Below are positions 48,063 through 60,119 of a stretch of 64,000 nucleotides of DNA, piece after piece. How positions within the stretch are numbered: position 1 is the stretch's first letter; each line of letters opens with the position of its first letter. This stretch comes from Zea mays (Eukaryota > Streptophyta > Magnoliopsida > Poales > Poaceae): contig NC_050100.1 of the NCBI RefSeq assembly GCF_902167145.1, positions 188,039,439-188,103,438 of the forward strand. Reading direction: 5' to 3'. The position numbers were made by a program, and so were the translations under genes. The notes under the pieces are model-generated. The model searched no databases and had not been told where the DNA came from. It worked only from the letters and a program-made list of their open reading frames with translations.

Positions 48063-48075
48063 TGGTATCAAAGCC
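48063..48075 (+). other. Primer-binding site of sirevirus D
   Basis: TGGTATCAAAGCC, one mismatch from the PBS of B and C. Confidence 0.8.
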
Positions 48076-48109
48076 CGGTACTTTATTAAGAGCCTAACCG
48101 CTCGAAGTG

Positions 48110-48401
48110 ATGTCGGGAGCTCACGCCAAGAAGGAGATGGTGACCGCCGAGAAGCCCACCACAAGCCACGGGAAGGCTCCATCGGGGGAATCCGGCAACA
48201 AGAAGAGGGAGGAATCACCTCCCCGTGTAAAGTCGCACCAGAGTGGCGACAAGAAGAAGAAAATGAAGAAAGTGGTCTACTACGAGACCGATTCTTCGTC
48301 GTCCTCCACCTCCGGCTCCGACACGCCGTCCGTCACTTCTAAGCACCATGAGCGCAAGAAGTTTAGTAAGATACCCTTACGCTATCCTCGTATTTCCAAA
48401 C
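48110..48401 (+). pseudogene. gag: Sirevirus D gag, N-terminal fragment
   Basis: Starts MSGAHAKKEM at 48110 and stays open for about 97 codons (Lys/Ser-rich N-terminus, then KIPLRYPRISK). It ends where the LTR of element E begins at 48402. Broken only by that insertion within the visible part; the remainder of D lies beyond the window. Confidence 0.88.
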
Positions 48402-48921
48402 TGAAAGTCACCTAGAGGGGGGGTGAATAGGGCGAAACTGAAATTTACAAATATAAACACAACTACAAGCCGGGTTAGCGTTAGAAATATAAACGAGTCC
48501 ACGAGAGAGGGTGAAAAAACAAATCGCAACCAAATGGAGAGTGTGACACGGGATTTGTTTTACCGAGGTTCGGTTCTCGCAAACCTACTCCCCGTTGAGG
48601 AGGCCACAAAGGCCGGGTCTCTTTCAACCCTTCCCTCTCTCAAACGGTCTCTCGGACCGAGTGAGCTTTCTCTTCTCGATCACTTGGAACACAAAGTTCC
48701 CACAAGGACCACCACAAGTTTGGTGTCTCTTGCCTCAATTACAAGTGAGTTTGATCGCAATGAAAGAATCAAGAAAGAAGAAATCAATCCAAGCGCAAGA
48801 GCTCGAAAGAACACAAGCAAATCTCTCTCTCTAATCACTAGGGCGTTGTGTGGAATTTGGAGAGGATTTGATCTCTTTGGTGTGTCTAGAATTGAATGCT
48901 AGAGCTCTTGTAAGTAGTTGG
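48402..48921 (-). repeat. 3' LTR of sirevirus E, left part
   Basis: Begins TGAAAGTCACCTAGAGG (plus-strand reading) and matches the ends of the other sirevirus LTRs. It is interrupted by chromovirus F after GTTGG (48917-48921) and continues at 61737. The preceding CAAAC is the probable target site in D. Confidence 0.9.
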
Positions 48922-51900
48922 TGTCACACCCGGTTTTAGAAGGCAAACCGAATGCGAACCATGTACGTGCCAGGATCAGTTATTCACGTACACAGCAGTT
49001 ACATAATATGGACATCATCACACAGTGCTCAAAATAGTATTAAAAAGGGAAATAGTCGATTACATCATACGTCTGAGACGTCCATATAGTCCTTACAATA
49101 AATCAAAGTGCAGAAAAGAAACGTAGATAACCGCGGCCTTCACAGGCAGCCGACTGGGGGTTGCCGCTAACCCACACCTAGAACTCGTCGTAATCTTGGA
49201 ACTCCTGGAAGTCTCCTTCCACAGCTTCATCTTCGCCTGAGCAGTGGTTGCAATGCTGACAACCTGGGGATGGGGGGGTTTGGTGTGTAGAGCAAGGGTG
49301 AGTACACATCAACATACTCAGCAAGCATCCTGTTTGGCTGTAGTGGACTAGCTTTATGTGGGGATAAGTCAAGCAGTTGCTTTTAGTTGGTCAGATTATT
49401 ACTTACTAGTAGAAAGCCAGGTTTTAGCATTAACCCAAATTATTAGCCCGATGTACCCTTTCCAAACGGAAAGAATACCACTTACCAGCACCATAGTCAT
49501 AATCAAAACCATCGATCTCATAGCCACCTGTACCAAAGTGTCTCTGATCAAGTACCACTAATCACTGGAGCTCCCTTGGCCGCTCATAACCGCGAGCACG
49601 GCTGATATATCAGTTTTCAAACACTCTGCAGAGGTTGTGCACTTTACCCACAAGCCGTGATTCCCATTCTGCCCGGAGAGAGCTACTCCCCATTGACCAC
49701 TACCTAGGTGGCCTAGCAGGGCATCACTACGTAGCCTTTACAAAGATTCCCCGGGGCTGTAGCCACCCGTTAGGTTTCCTAAATGCACCGCACTCCTCCC
49801 CAAGGGGCGAACCCAAACTTGGCAGAGCGAGCCGCATACACCGAGCCCCATTGACGGCACGACGGCTAAGTGAACTACACCCCGGATCCTCTAATTATTC
49901 AGCTAAGGGCACCCCATTCCACCCTTATGGTTGCACTGTTTTCCCGGGCGGTCATCCATAGAACAGGTCCTTACGGAGAGGCACTCGAGAAACCGCTCGA
50001 GCCCCCTTGATGACCACAAGTACAACATCATAAATAAGAGAAGGGAAAACAGCGTATCATAGATAATCTCATCATGTTCATTGATTAGAGTTTGAGCAAT
50101 AGCATAAAGCTAAACAGTAATAATCCAACCCAAATAGGTAAACAAGGACATGGATAACAAAAGCTAGTCAATCCTTAGGCATAAATGTGTAAAGCGGGAG
50201 GTGAATTAAATAATGAGTAGGACATAGATAGGTCAAGGGACACTTGCCTCCACCAAACGACTGCTGCTCAGGGGCTTCTCCTGCGGGTTCCTCGGGCTCC
50301 TCAACCGGATCGTTCTCTATGCGAGCACAAACATACATACATCCACACATTTAATACAAAAGAACAGTACACCATACAATAGAATGCAATAAGTAAACAG
50401 ACGTTCCACGCGGGCTCGTGAGTACGGTTAAGAGAGAAAAGAGGAAAAGACAGTCGAGAAACGATCACGTTACATGATTATAAATTAACTACTCGCTTAA
50501 TAGAAGGAAATTTATGTAGACACTATGTTTAGCGTAAAGTAAAGTCATGTTTCATGTCTAATTATTATAAGCAGGTGGAGATAAATAAAAGGATGGTCGC
50601 GCGGCGAGACGCGCGACAAAGCTCTCTAAAACAAATTAAGAAGTTAACGACTCGTCGCGCGACCGAGCACGCAGCGAGACACTTCGCCTTAGCTAAGAGG
50701 AAACGTTAAGCGTCGCGCGACGAAGCGCACGACGGCACACGTCGACTAAACTGAGTCCAAAGTGGAACGTCGCGTGAATACACACGCGACGTTACACCTT
50801 AAACAACCTGAAACAAAAATGGATCGTCGCGCGACGAAGCGCACGACGCAACACGAGATAGAATATGAATTTAGACAAATCCGTCGCGCGGCGAAGCGCG
50901 CGACGCAACACGCTAATTAACGAATAATCACCGCGAGCGTGGGCGAGCGAAGATACGGTCGGGCGAGGCCGGGACGGGGAAACGGGCGACCGAGCTGGGG
51001 CCAGGGCGGTTGAACCGGCCGGGGGCGGCCGAGCCGGCCGGGGCCGCGCCGGGGACGCGCCGGCGAGCAGGGGAGGAGCGGGGGCGGGCGGGCGAGCGCC
51101 GCGCGGGGCCGGGACGGGGCCGAGGGCGGGCGCCGAGCGCCGCCGCGGGGAGGGGCCGAGCGGGCGGGCCGAACGCCGCCGCGGGCGAGCGGGCAGGGGG
51201 CCGAGCCGCCGCGCCGAGGGGCCGAGCGGGGGTCGAGCGGGTGGGCCGAACGCCGCCGCGGGCGAGCGGGCAGGGGGCCGAGCCGCCGCGCCGAGGGGCC
51301 GAGCGGGGGCCGAGCGGGCGAGCCGGGGCGCCGCCGCGGGGAGGGAGGGGGGAGGGGCCGCGCGGGGGGGGCCGGGCGGGCAGGGGCCGCGCCGCCGCGC
51401 CGAGGGCAGCCGGGCGGGGGCCGCGCCGCCGCGGGTGAGCGCCGCCGGGGGCCGGGGAGGGGGCGGGCGAGGCCGGCCGCGGGCCGGGGAAGGGCGGGCG
51501 CCGCCGCGCGCGCGAGCCGAGGGGCGGGGAGGGCCGCCGCGGCCGGGGGACGGGCGGACGAGGGCCGCCGCGGCCGGGCAGGGGCGGGCATGGGGCGCGC
51601 GCGAGCAGGGGAAGAAGGGGGCGCGCGTGGGGAGAAGAAGGGGGAGGGAGAGGGAGAGAGAGAAGAGAAGGGGAGGGGAGGGGAGCTCACCTCGGGGTCC
51701 AAAATCCGGTGATCGCCGTCTCCAAACCCTAGGGCACCACGGGGAGAGAGAGGTGGGAGAGGGAGAGAGAAGTTGTTGCGCGGGAGATCCAAATGAGAGA
51801 GAGAGGAGAGGTGGGGGCGCATGGGGGGGGGTTGGGCGCCAGGGGCGCGCAGGCCGGGGCGGGCCAGGCCGGCTGAGCTGGGCTGGGCCGAACCACTTCG

Positions 51901-52187
51901 CGGATCAAAAACCCACGACGAGCACGACCACTAAACGGAATTAAATCGCGAACCGAAATCCGGAACGGAACGAGACGAACACTCAACATCAGACAAAGAA
52001 ATGTGCTTCGGCATGATGCAACACCCATGACACTTAGGTTTTGGTTTATACATGACACGAACACTTGTCACTATACTGGTTTGAAATTGGGAAGAGGGAG
52101 CAAACGGGGAAAGAGAAAAGAGAGTAACGCCCGAATTTGGTGAGAGAAAAGAAGAAAAAATTCTGCCCCCAAATTCAGGGCGTTACA
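48922..52187 (-). repeat. 3' LTR of chromovirus F
   Basis: 3266 bp. It contains the same features as the 5' LTR: the CGTCGCGCG hairpin array (about 50600-50920), a GC-rich tract (51000-51640) with a 77-bp tandem repeat, and copies of the exon-like pieces at 49178-49263, 49486-49527 and 50248-50316. Confidence 0.93.
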
Positions 52188-52206
52188 AACCTATCCCCCT
52201 TAAAAG
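52188..52206 (-). other. Polypurine tract of chromovirus F
   Basis: AAGGGGGATAGG on the minus strand directly before the 3' LTR; expected primer for plus-strand synthesis. Confidence 0.8.
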
Positions 52207-52223
52207 AATCTCGCCCTCGAGAT

Positions 52224-55200
52224 TCAGGGTTGGCTAGCAAAGAGCTCAGGGTATTTAGTCATCAGATCATCTTCACGCTCCCAGGTTGCTTCCTCCTCAG
52301 AGTGATGATCCCATCTGACTTTGCACATTCTGATGGTCTTCCTTCGGGTGACTCGGTCTGCAACCTCAAGGATTTGCACTGGCTTCTCAACGTAGGTCAA
52401 GTCCTCCTGGACTTCAAGACCTTCCACTGGCAACTGCTCTTCTGGCACACGCAAGCACTTCTTCAACTGAGACACATGAAAGACATCATGCACAGCTGAC
52501 AAATTCTCTGGCAAACTGAGCTGATAGGCCACTTCTCCACGTCTTGCAAGAATCTGATACGGACCAATGTAGCGGGGTGCTAGCTTGCCTTTCACTCCGA
52601 ATCTTCTGACTCCTCTGATCGGTGACACTTTCAGATAGACAAAGTCTCCGACTTCGAAACTCAGCTCTCTTCTTCTTGTGTCTGCATAGCTTCGCTGCCT
52701 CGATTGCGCTATCTTCAGATTCTCTCGGACCATCTTGATGTTCTCTTCGGCTTCAAGCAAAATGTCTGGCCCAAACACTTGCTTTTCTCCAGGCTGATCC
52801 CATTGCAACAGAGTTCTACAACTCCTTCCATAAAGCGCCTGAAATGGTGACATCTTCAAACTGGCCTGGTAACTGTTGTTATAGGAAAACTCTGCATAAG
52901 GCAATCGCTTGTCCCATCCGGACTGATCTTGCAACGCACAGGCTCTCAACATATCTTCAAGAATTTGATTGGTCCTTTCGGTCTGGCCATCTGTCTGTGG
53001 ATGATAAGCTGAACTGAAATTCAGATGCGTGCCCAAAGCTTCATGCAACTGCTGCCAGAAATGAGAGGTGAACTGCGTTCCTCTGTCTGACACTATCTTC
53101 TTTGGCACACCATGAAGACAAACGATCCGAGACATATACAATTCTGCCAATACTGCACTGCTGTAGTTGGTCTTGACAGGTATGAAGTGGGCTGACTTGG
53201 TCAGACGGTCCACTACTACCCAAATGGAATCGTAGCCGGCTCGAGTGCGAGGCAATCCGACTATGAAATCCATACCAATTTCATCCCATTTCCACTGAGG
53301 GATCTGCAACGGTTGCAACAATCCAGCAGGTCTCTGGTGCTCTGCCTTAATTCTTCGGCAACTATCGCACATAGCCACATGCTCTGCGATTTCCCTTTTC
53401 ATTCCGTACCACCAGAATTTCTTTTTCAGATCCTGATACATCTTCTCACTGCCAGGGTGAATCGAATAGGCTGTCTCATGAGCTTCCTTAAGAATCAATT
53501 CCCGAATGGACTGGACATTGGGAACACACAAGCGGTCTTTGAACCATATCACGCCTTCTGCATCTTCTCGAAAATCTTTGCCTTTGCCTTCTAGAATCAG
53601 TCGCTGGATCTCACTGATCTTCTCATCATTCTTCTGCGCTTCTTTGATTTCACGCTCCAAGGTAGGTTCCAACTCAACTGTGACTCCTCGCGAATTGTTC
53701 AGAAATCCGAGACTCAACCTGTCAAACTCCTTGGCCAACTCATAAGGCATCGGACGAGCAACCATCAGATTGACTTGACTCTTTCTGCTCAAAGCATCTG
53801 CCACTACGTTTGCTTTGCCTGGATGATAATGAATCTCCAACTCATAGTCTTTGATCAACTCTAACCATCTTCGCTGCCTCATGTTCAACTCTGACTGAGT
53901 GAATATGTACTTCAGACTCTTGTGGTCTGTGTAAACATCGCATTTCTGTCCATACAGATAGTGCCTCCATGACTTCAGTGCGTGAACCACTGCTGCCAAC
54001 TCTAGATCATGGATTGGGTAGTTCTTCTCATGAACCTTCAACTGTCGGGACGAGTAAGCCACAACTCTTCCCTCTTGCATCAACACACATCCCAAACCCG
54101 TGTAACAAGCATCACAATACACCGAGAAGGGCTTGTGCACATCAGGCAAGACTAGGACAGGCGCTGTAGTCAACTTCTCTTTCAGCGCTTCAAAGGCCTC
54201 TTGACAATTCTGGGTCCACTTGAACTCAACTTTGTTGCCTAGCAACGCTGTCATAGGTTTCGCAACCTTCGAAAACCCTTCAATGAATCGTCGATAGTAT
54301 CCGGCCATTCCAATGAAACTCTTGATTCCTCGGGCATCTGTTGGCGCTTTCCAGTTCAAAATGTCTGCCACTTTCTTCGGATCCACAGCCAATCCTTCCT
54401 TGTTGATTATGTGACCCAAGAACAGGACTTCACTGATCCAGAATTCACACTTGCTCAACTTTGCATACAACTGGTGCTCTCGCAATCTCTGCAATACCAT
54501 CCTCAAATGATCTGCATGCTCTTCTTCGCTTTGAGAATAAACCAGAATGTCATCAATGAATACCACCACAAACTTATCAAGGTAATCCATGAATACACTG
54601 TTCATCAAGTTCATGAAGAACGCTGGCGCATTGGTCAAACCAAAAGACATCACTGTGAACTCGTACAAACCATACTTGGAAATGAATGCCGTCTTCGGAA
54701 TGTCCGAAGGTCGGATCCTGAGCTGATGATAACCTGACCTCAGATCAATCTTGGAGAACACACTGGCTCCTCTCAACTGATCGAACAGATCCTCTATTCT
54801 GGGCAAAGGGTACTTGTTCTTGATCGTGACCTCATTCAAAGCTCGGTAATCAATACACATCCTCTTGGTGCCATCTTTCTTTTCCACGAACAAGACAGGG
54901 GCGGCCCAAGGCGAGGTGCTTGGCCGAATGTAACCTTTCTCTGACAGCTCATCAATTTGCTTCTTAAGCTCATCCAACTCTGGTCCAGATATTCTGTAAG
55001 CTCTCTTGAAGATAGGGGCGGTTCCAGGAAGAAGCTCTATGGCAAACTCAACTTTCCGCTCTGGTGGCATACCCGGTAAGTCCTTTGGAAACACATCTGG
55101 GAACTCGGACACAACCTTGATGCTCTCAATTGGGTCTGCTTCACTGCTATCAACAGCTATCTGATAACAACTTCCTTTCTTTGGCTCAGGCGGGACTAAC

Positions 55201-56783
55201 TCGGTCACCACTTCCTTTCCTAGTGGAGACACCAACTTGATTGTCCTCTTATCACAACTGATAACTGCCTGATACTTATCTAGCCAATTCATCCCTAGGA
55301 TGACATCTATTCCCTGAGTACCCATTACTATAAGGTTGGCGGGAAACGCTATCCCCCTTATTTCCACACTTATATTCAAACAAATGCTATCGGCTCGAAT
55401 TCTACCACCGGCTGAGTCAATTTGAATGGGGGTTGACATGGCAGTAATTGGAAGATTATGTGCTTCTACCCATGATGCAGTAATGAAAGAATGCGTTGCT
55501 CCAGTATCAAATAACACTTCTGCAATATGGGAGTCGACTGGGAACATACCTACTATCATGCCGGGGGTCTCCTGAACTGCTTCAGCCTCCAAGTGGTTCA
55601 GTCTTCCATGATTATAGCGCGGCTGAGGGCGATTGCCTGCTCCAGGCTGAGGCACATTCTGCTTTGCTGGGGCATTGGGGCCTGACTGCTGCTGGGCTGC
55701 CTTCTTCGGACATTGCATCACCCAGTGGCCTTGCTCTCCACAGTGGAAACATGCTCTGTTTCCAACCTGAGCTGGTGCTGCCTGACTGTTCTGCTGGTTT
55801 GCTGGGGCAGGAAGACGAGGTGCCTGCTGATTCTGCCTCTGAAACTGACCTCCTGACTGATTGCTCTGACGGTTCTGGTACTGATGCTGAGGATACTGCC
55901 TTTGGAACTGCTGATGCTGAGGTGGACGCTGGTTCTGCCTGAACTGCTGAGGTTGATTGCCTGAGAAACGAGGACGACTGCTGCTTCCAGGCTGGGGTCC
56001 ACTGATCTTGCGCTTACGATCTTCCATCTCCTTACGCTTCCTTTCTGTCATGATTGCTCTGTCAATCAGGTGCTGGAATGTCGGGAAGGTGTGATTCATC
56101 AGTTGGTACTGCAGAGGGTCAACCAAGCCTCTCAGGAAACGGTACTGCCGCTTGGCGTCGGTGTTGACATCTTCAGGAGCATAGCGAGACAATTGCAGGA
56201 ACCTGTCCCGGTACTCACTGACAGACGATGACCCTTGCTTGAGGGCCAGGAATTCCTCCTTCTTCACTGTCATCAGACCTGCAGGGACATGGTACTGACG
56301 AAAGCTACCTCTAAACTCTTCCCAGGTGATGGCGTCAGGGTGGGCATGGGTGGCGAGGTAAGACTCCCACCATGATTGGGCTGCTCCTCTCAACAGACGG
56401 GGACCATACAGAACTTTCTCCCTGTCATCGCACTGAGCGGTATGCAACTCCCGCTCCACAGTGCGCAGCCAATCTTCAGCATCCATAGGGTCAGAAGAAT
56501 GAGCGAACGTTGGTGGATGACCTCTCATGAATTCAGCACGCTTGTCTCTGGGCATCTGAGGCATCTGAGGTTGAGGTGGTGCCTGCTGCTGTTGCTGCTG
56601 CTGCTGCTGAATGGCGGCCAAAGTCTGACCGATGGCTTGAACTGCCTGAGTCTGCATCAGAAACATCTGCTCGATGGACATCGGGGGCGGGGGCGGTAGG
56701 TGCTGCTGCTGGGGCACCTCATCCTGTTGAGCGGCTCGCTCCTGCTGAGCACGCCTTCCTCCTCTGCGCCTGTTCTCTGACAT
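52224..56783 (-). CDS. gag-pol: Chromovirus F Gag-Pol polyprotein
   Basis: Uninterrupted 1519-aa frame from ATG 56783, chosen because MSENRRRGG fits a Gag start and the ATG follows a splice-acceptor-like CTGCAG; the frame is open upstream to 57074. Order: Gag with a poly-Gln run (about residues 55-67) and a retrotransposon-gag domain; zinc knuckle [14 protein letters not shown] (about 343-356); protease LFDTGATHS (about 424); reverse transcriptase with FIDDILVYS (about 741); RNase H with [11 protein letters not shown] and YTDHKSLKY (about 884-1005); integrase with an HHCC finger (about 1100-1150) and D-D-E in GMDFIVG, SDRGTQF and DGQTERTNQ (about 1168, 1230, 1265); chromodomain with [17 protein letters not shown] (about 1471-1516). 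In related elements the chromodomain directs integration to methylated-histone chromatin. All catalytic motifs look intact. Confidence 0.96.
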   Translation of the reverse strand: MSENRRRGGRRAQQERAAQQDEVPQQQHLPPPPPMSIEQMFLMQTQAVQAIGQTLAAIQQQQQQQQQAPPQPQMPQMPRDKRAEFMRGHPPTFAHSSDPMDAEDWLRTVERELHTAQCDDREKVLYGPRLLRGAAQSWWESYLATHAHPDAITWEEFRGSFRQYHVPAGLMTVKKEEFLALKQGSSSVSEYRDRFLQLSRYAPEDVNTDAKRQYRFLRGLVDPLQYQLMNHTFPTFQHLIDRAIMTERKRKEMEDRKRKISGPQPGSSSRPRFSGNQPQQFRQNQRPPQHQQFQRQYPQHQYQNRQSNQSGGQFQRQNQQAPRLPAPANQQNSQAAPAQVGNRACFHCGEQGHWVMQCPKKAAQQQSGPNAPAKQNVPQPGAGNRPQPRYNHGRLNHLEAEAVQETPGMIVGMFPVDSHIAEVLFDTGATHSFITASWVEAHNLPITAMSTPIQIDSAGGRIRADSICLNISVEIRGIAFPANLIVMGTQGIDVILGMNWLDKYQAVISCDKRTIKLVSPLGKEVVTELVPPEPKKGSCYQIAVDSSEADPIESIKVVSEFPDVFPKDLPGMPPERKVEFAIELLPGTAPIFKRAYRISGPELDELKKQIDELSEKGYIRPSTSPWAAPVLFVEKKDGTKRMCIDYRALNEVTIKNKYPLPRIEDLFDQLRGASVFSKIDLRSGYHQLRIRPSDIPKTAFISKYGLYEFTVMSFGLTNAPAFFMNLMNSVFMDYLDKFVVVFIDDILVYSQSEEEHADHLRMVLQRLREHQLYAKLSKCEFWISEVLFLGHIINKEGLAVDPKKVADILNWKAPTDARGIKSFIGMAGYYRRFIEGFSKVAKPMTALLGNKVEFKWTQNCQEAFEALKEKLTTAPVLVLPDVHKPFSVYCDACYTGLGCVLMQEGRVVAYSSRQLKVHEKNYPIHDLELAAVVHALKSWRHYLYGQKCDVYTDHKSLKYIFTQSELNMRQRRWLELIKDYELEIHYHPGKANVVADALSRKSQVNLMVARPMPYELAKEFDRLSLGFLNNSRGVTVELEPTLEREIKEAQKNDEKISEIQRLILEGKGKDFREDAEGVIWFKDRLCVPNVQSIRELILKEAHETAYSIHPGSEKMYQDLKKKFWWYGMKREIAEHVAMCDSCRRIKAEHQRPAGLLQPLQIPQWKWDEIGMDFIVGLPRTRAGYDSIWVVVDRLTKSAHFIPVKTNYSSAVLAELYMSRIVCLHGVPKKIVSDRGTQFTSHFWQQLHEALGTHLNFSSAYHPQTDGQTERTNQILEDMLRACALQDQSGWDKRLPYAEFSYNNSYQASLKMSPFQALYGRSCRTLLQWDQPGEKQVFGPDILLEAEENIKMVRENLKIAQSRQRSYADTRRRELSFEVGDFVYLKVSPIRGVRRFGVKGKLAPRYIGPYQILARRGEVAYQLSLPENLSAVHDVFHVSQLKKCLRVPEEQLPVEGLEVQEDLTYVEKPVQILEVADRVTRRKTIRMCKVRWDHHSEEEATWEREDDLMTKYPELFASQP

Positions 56784-57186
56784 CTGCAGAATGCAACCAC
56801 ATATCAGAACTGATCTGGCAAATCTTGCAGCATAAGAAAAGAGTATAGAATTCTTCAACAGCACTGAACAGATGAGCATCTTCGCTGATCTCCAACACAG
56901 ACCACACAGCTTCTCAGATAAAGAGGAGAGTGGAATAAAAGGTTTCCCAACTATATAACTAACTCCATTAACATAATAGGTAAACCAAAATGCAGGGGAC
57001 ACCCACACTCTGGTGACAGTCATTACAAAGATCGAAACCAAACATAGTTCATCATGACAACCATAAATGCACATGACATGGCAAACTACCCTGTCTAACT
57101 AAGACTAACTAAGACCGAGACTAACGCTAAGACTGAAGCTTCTATGTATATATTTCGTATTAATTACAAGATCCAACTCTAACGAT
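56784..57186 (-). promoter_or_regulatory. Intron-like leader before gag with 3' splice site
   Basis: 403 bp, AT-rich unlike the coding sequence on both sides. On the minus strand it ends TTGCATTCTGCAG immediately before the gag ATG, with a CTGAT branch-like motif about 25 bases upstream. It reads as the end of an intron. Confidence 0.5.
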
Positions 57187-58200
57187 CTATGGTTCTAGAG
57201 TTATCTTGGTCTTGCAGTCGGGATTGCCATAAGACTGGGATCCACGCCGAGGTGAGCGGTACAGGTGCTGAGTCCCGACGGGAGCGGGGGAACCACCATC
57301 CAGGTGACGACGTTCCGCGCGCTCAGCCCACAGCAGGGCGATCTCAGCACGAGCCCTACTCAGCTCGTCTAATGCATGGTCCAGCTCCGTGTTTAGCACG
57401 GCGGCTAGGTTGACTGTGCTGCTCAACCTAGGATTGCCCTCACCGACAGGTGAGACAATCACGCCTCCTGTGCTGCCAGATGGACGGCGGGGGTAATACT
57501 TCAGGTCAAGACCGTCAGCTGCCCCACCGAAAACCGAGCAGTAGTGCGAAAGCGCACGCCGTGCAGCATCTTGCATGGCTGCCTCAGCTGAGTCCCGCTC
57601 AGAGATAGAATAGTGCTCTGAGTAGGCCTCCGCACCCTGGAGACTGTTCTCCGGGCAGCGCACCAAGCAGGTTGCCTCCCAGCGGTCCGGGTAGACCCCG
57701 CGACTGTGCTGGTAGACCACACAGCGATACTCGATGGACCAAGTATGCCGGTTAAATGCCCGACGTAGCAGGGTGTCGAGCGCATCGTGGAAGTGGCACC
57801 CGCGAGCAGCGTCGCGAGTGATGGGTCGAGCAACCCATCCTTCCGGCTCAAGGTTAGCAGAGAAGTCGGTGTCATGGCTCGAGCTGTCGTCGCCACCTCC
57901 GTCGTCTGGGTCTCCTCCAGCAGCTACTCCAGAAGCTGGGACGCCCAGTGGTGGTGCAGGGGGCGCCTCCAGAGGAAGCACAGGGGAGCAGCTCCTCACA
58001 GACTCTATCTCCTGGTGGAGCGAGAAAGAAGAGCCCTGCTGCTCCTGTCGTCGACGTTCCTGCTCCTCATGCAGGCGGTGGTGTAGTCTCTCCAAGTGGC
58101 TGGACTGTCCGGCCACGGGACGGCGAAGCGGACGCTCAGCAAGGCGAGAGGGTAAGAAGGGGATGACGGACTTTCGTGCAGTGTGTCTAAGTCGAGCCAT
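57187..58200 (-). CDS. Additional ORF of chromovirus F (337 aa)
   Basis: Sense-strand ORF between PBS and gag, starting at ATG 58200 right after TTTTGTAG. Not recognised as a structural or enzymatic retroelement protein. Residues 1-60 are basic with an Arg/Glu/Gln-rich helix (34-56). Residues 61-120 are Pro/Gly/Asp-rich and disordered. Residues 138-225 have an alpha-beta-beta-beta-alpha-like pattern: ALDTLLRRAF, WSIEYRCVVYQHSRG, DRWEATCLVRC, then SERDSAEAAMQDAARRALSHY. This spacing resembles a double-stranded-RNA-binding motif, with SAEAAMQDAARRAL in the place of the usual KKDAKNAAA helix. Residues 262-298 are a coiled coil. Additional ORFs in this position are known in Tat/Ogre gypsy elements; one in a Tekay-type element is unusual to my knowledge. 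Function unknown; RNA binding or silencing interference is inference. Confidence 0.75.
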   Translation of the reverse strand: MARLRHTARKSVIPFLPSRLAERPLRRPVAGQSSHLERLHHRLHEEQERRRQEQQGSSFSLHQEIESVRSCSPVLPLEAPPAPPLGVPASGVAAGGDPDDGGGDDSSSHDTDFSANLEPEGWVARPITRDAARGCHFHDALDTLLRRAFNRHTWSIEYRCVVYQHSRGVYPDRWEATCLVRCPENSLQGAEAYSEHYSISERDSAEAAMQDAARRALSHYCSVFGGAADGLDLKYYPRRPSGSTGGVIVSPVGEGNPRLSSTVNLAAVLNTELDHALDELSRARAEIALLWAERAERRHLDGGSPAPVGTQHLYRSPRRGSQSYGNPDCKTKITLEP

Positions 58201-58240
58201 CTACAAAAGACATCGCAAGCAAAAGGGTGAGAACAGAATT
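58201..58240 (-). promoter_or_regulatory. Putative 3' splice site before the additional ORF
   Basis: Minus strand: a pyrimidine-rich stretch with TTCTGTTCTCACCC, then GATGTCTTTTGTAG, joined directly to ATGGCT. Matches a plant acceptor well. Confidence 0.5.
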
Positions 58241-58443
58241 AATATGACCAGCAAATAATGAATCATAAGTAAATGAAGGATTAGAATAAAACATGATTTT
58301 TAGCAAGGTATAATATATAGTAGAACATAGGTTTGGTCGGTATGACCAACTTTTGAAGGGATATCAAAGTCAAGGCAGAGGCAGAGGTCTATAGTCCTTA
58401 GAACGACCATTCTACTCTAGGTTAGCGGTCCTACAGTCAGCAC

Positions 58444-58456
58444 GGCTTTGATACCA
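58444..58456 (-). other. Primer-binding site of chromovirus F
   Basis: TGGTATCAAAGCC on the minus strand, four bases inside the 5' LTR; initiator tRNA-Met type with one mismatch. Confidence 0.8.
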
Positions 58457-58716
58457 CTTATGTCACACCCGGTTTTAGAAGGCAAACCGAATGCGAACCA
58501 TGTACGTGCCAGGATCAGTTATTCACGTACACAGCAGTTACATAATATGGACATCATCACACAGTGCTCAAAATAGTATTAAAAAGGGAAATAGTCGATT
58601 ACATCATACGTCTGAGACGTCCATATAGTCCTTACAATAAATCAAAGTGCAGAAAAGAAACGTAGATAACCGCGGCCTTCACAGGCATCCGACTGGGGGT
58701 TGCCGCTAACCCACAC

Positions 58717-58802
58717 CTAGAACTCGTCGTAATCTTGGAACTCCTGGAAGTCTCCTTCCACAGCTTCATCTTCGCCTGAGCAGTGGTTGCAATGCTGACA
58801 AC
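58717..58802 (-). other. LTR exon-like piece 3 with stop codon
   Basis: Acceptor CATCCCCAG, then 86 bases ending in TAG. It encodes an acidic tail (SGEDEAVEGDFQEF...). Incoming phase 1 matches piece 2. The second LTR copy is at 49178-49263. Confidence 0.45.
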
Positions 58803-59024
58803 CTGGGGATGGGGGGGTTTGGTGTGTAGAGCAAGGGTGAGTACACATCAACATACTCAGCAAGCATCCTGTTTGGCTGTAGTGGACTAGCTTTATGTGG
58901 GGATAAGTCAAGCAGTTGCTTTTAGTTGGTCAGATTATTACTTACTAGTAGAAAGCCAGGTTTTAGCATTAACCCAAATTATTAGCCCGATGTACCCTTT
59001 CCAAACGGAAAGAATACCACTTAC

Positions 59025-59066
59025 CAGCACCATAGTCATAATCAAAACCATCGATCTCATAGCCAC
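59025..59066 (-). other. LTR exon-like piece 2
   Basis: 42 bases between acceptor TTTGGTACAG and donor GTAAGT, phase 1 on both sides. It encodes GYEIDGFDYDYGA, acidic and aromatic. The second LTR copy is at 49486-49527. Confidence 0.45.
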
Positions 59067-59786
59067 CTGTACCAAAGTGTCTCTGATCAAGTACCACTAA
59101 TCACTGGAGCTCCCTTGGCCGCTCATAACCGCGAGCACGACTGATATATCAGTTTTCAAACACTCTGCAGAGGTTGTGCACTTTACCCACAAGCCGTGAT
59201 TCCCATTCTGCCCGGAGAGAGCTACTCCCCATTGACCACTACCTAGGTGGCCTAGCAGGGCATCACTACGTAGCCTTTACAAAGATTCCCCGGGGCTGTA
59301 GCCACCCGTTAGGTTTCCTAAATGCACCGCACTCCTCCCCAAGGGGCGAACCCAAACTTGGCAGAGCGAGCCGCATACACCGAGCCCCATTGACGGCACG
59401 ACGGCTAAGTGAACTACACCCCGGATCCTCTAATTATTCAGCTAAGGGCACCCCATTCCACCCTTATGGTTGCACTGTTTTCCCGGGCGGTCATCCATAG
59501 AACAGGTCCTTACGGAGAGGCACTCGAGAAACCGCTCGAGCCCCCTTGATGACCACAAGTACAACATCATAAATAAGAGAAGGGAAAACAGCGTATCATA
59601 GATAATCTCATCATGTTCATTGATTAGAGTTTGAGCAATAGCATAAAGCTAAACAGTAATAATCCAACCCAAATAGGTAAACAAGGACATGGATAACAAA
59701 AGCTAGTCAATCCTTAGGCATAAATGTGTAAAGCGGGAGGTGAATTAAATAATGAGTAGGACATAGATAGGTCAAGGGACACTTGC

Positions 59787-59855
59787 CTCCACCAAACGAC
59801 TGCTGCTCAGGGGCTTCTCCTGCGGGTTCCTCGGGCTCCTCAACCGGATCGTTCT
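59787..59855 (-). other. LTR exon-like piece 1
   Basis: 69 bases between acceptor CTCGCATAG and a GC-type donor (GGAG then GCAAGT). It encodes NDPVEEPEEPAGEAPEQQ and following residues. The second LTR copy is at 50248-50316. Could join the donor at 61230 in a compatible phase. Confidence 0.4.
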
Positions 59856-60119
59856 CTATGCGAGCACAAACATACATACATCCACACATTTAATACAAAA
59901 GAACAGTACACCATACAATAGAATGCAATAAGTAAACAGACGTTCCACGCGGGCTCGTGAGTACGGTTAAGAGAGAAAAGAGGAAAAGACAGTCGAGAAA
60001 CGATCACGTTACATGATTATAAATTAACTACTCGCTTAATAGAAGGAAATTTAATGTAGACACTATGTTTAGCGTAAAGTAAAGTCATGTTTCATGTCTA
60101 ATTATTATAAGCAGGTGGA

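Noticed and set aside
50917..51822. 301-aa Pro/Arg/Ala-rich frame (and the 383-aa and 297-aa equivalents at 60457-61608)
   Set aside because: It lies in the GC-only LTR tract; all six frames are open there from composition alone, with no domain.
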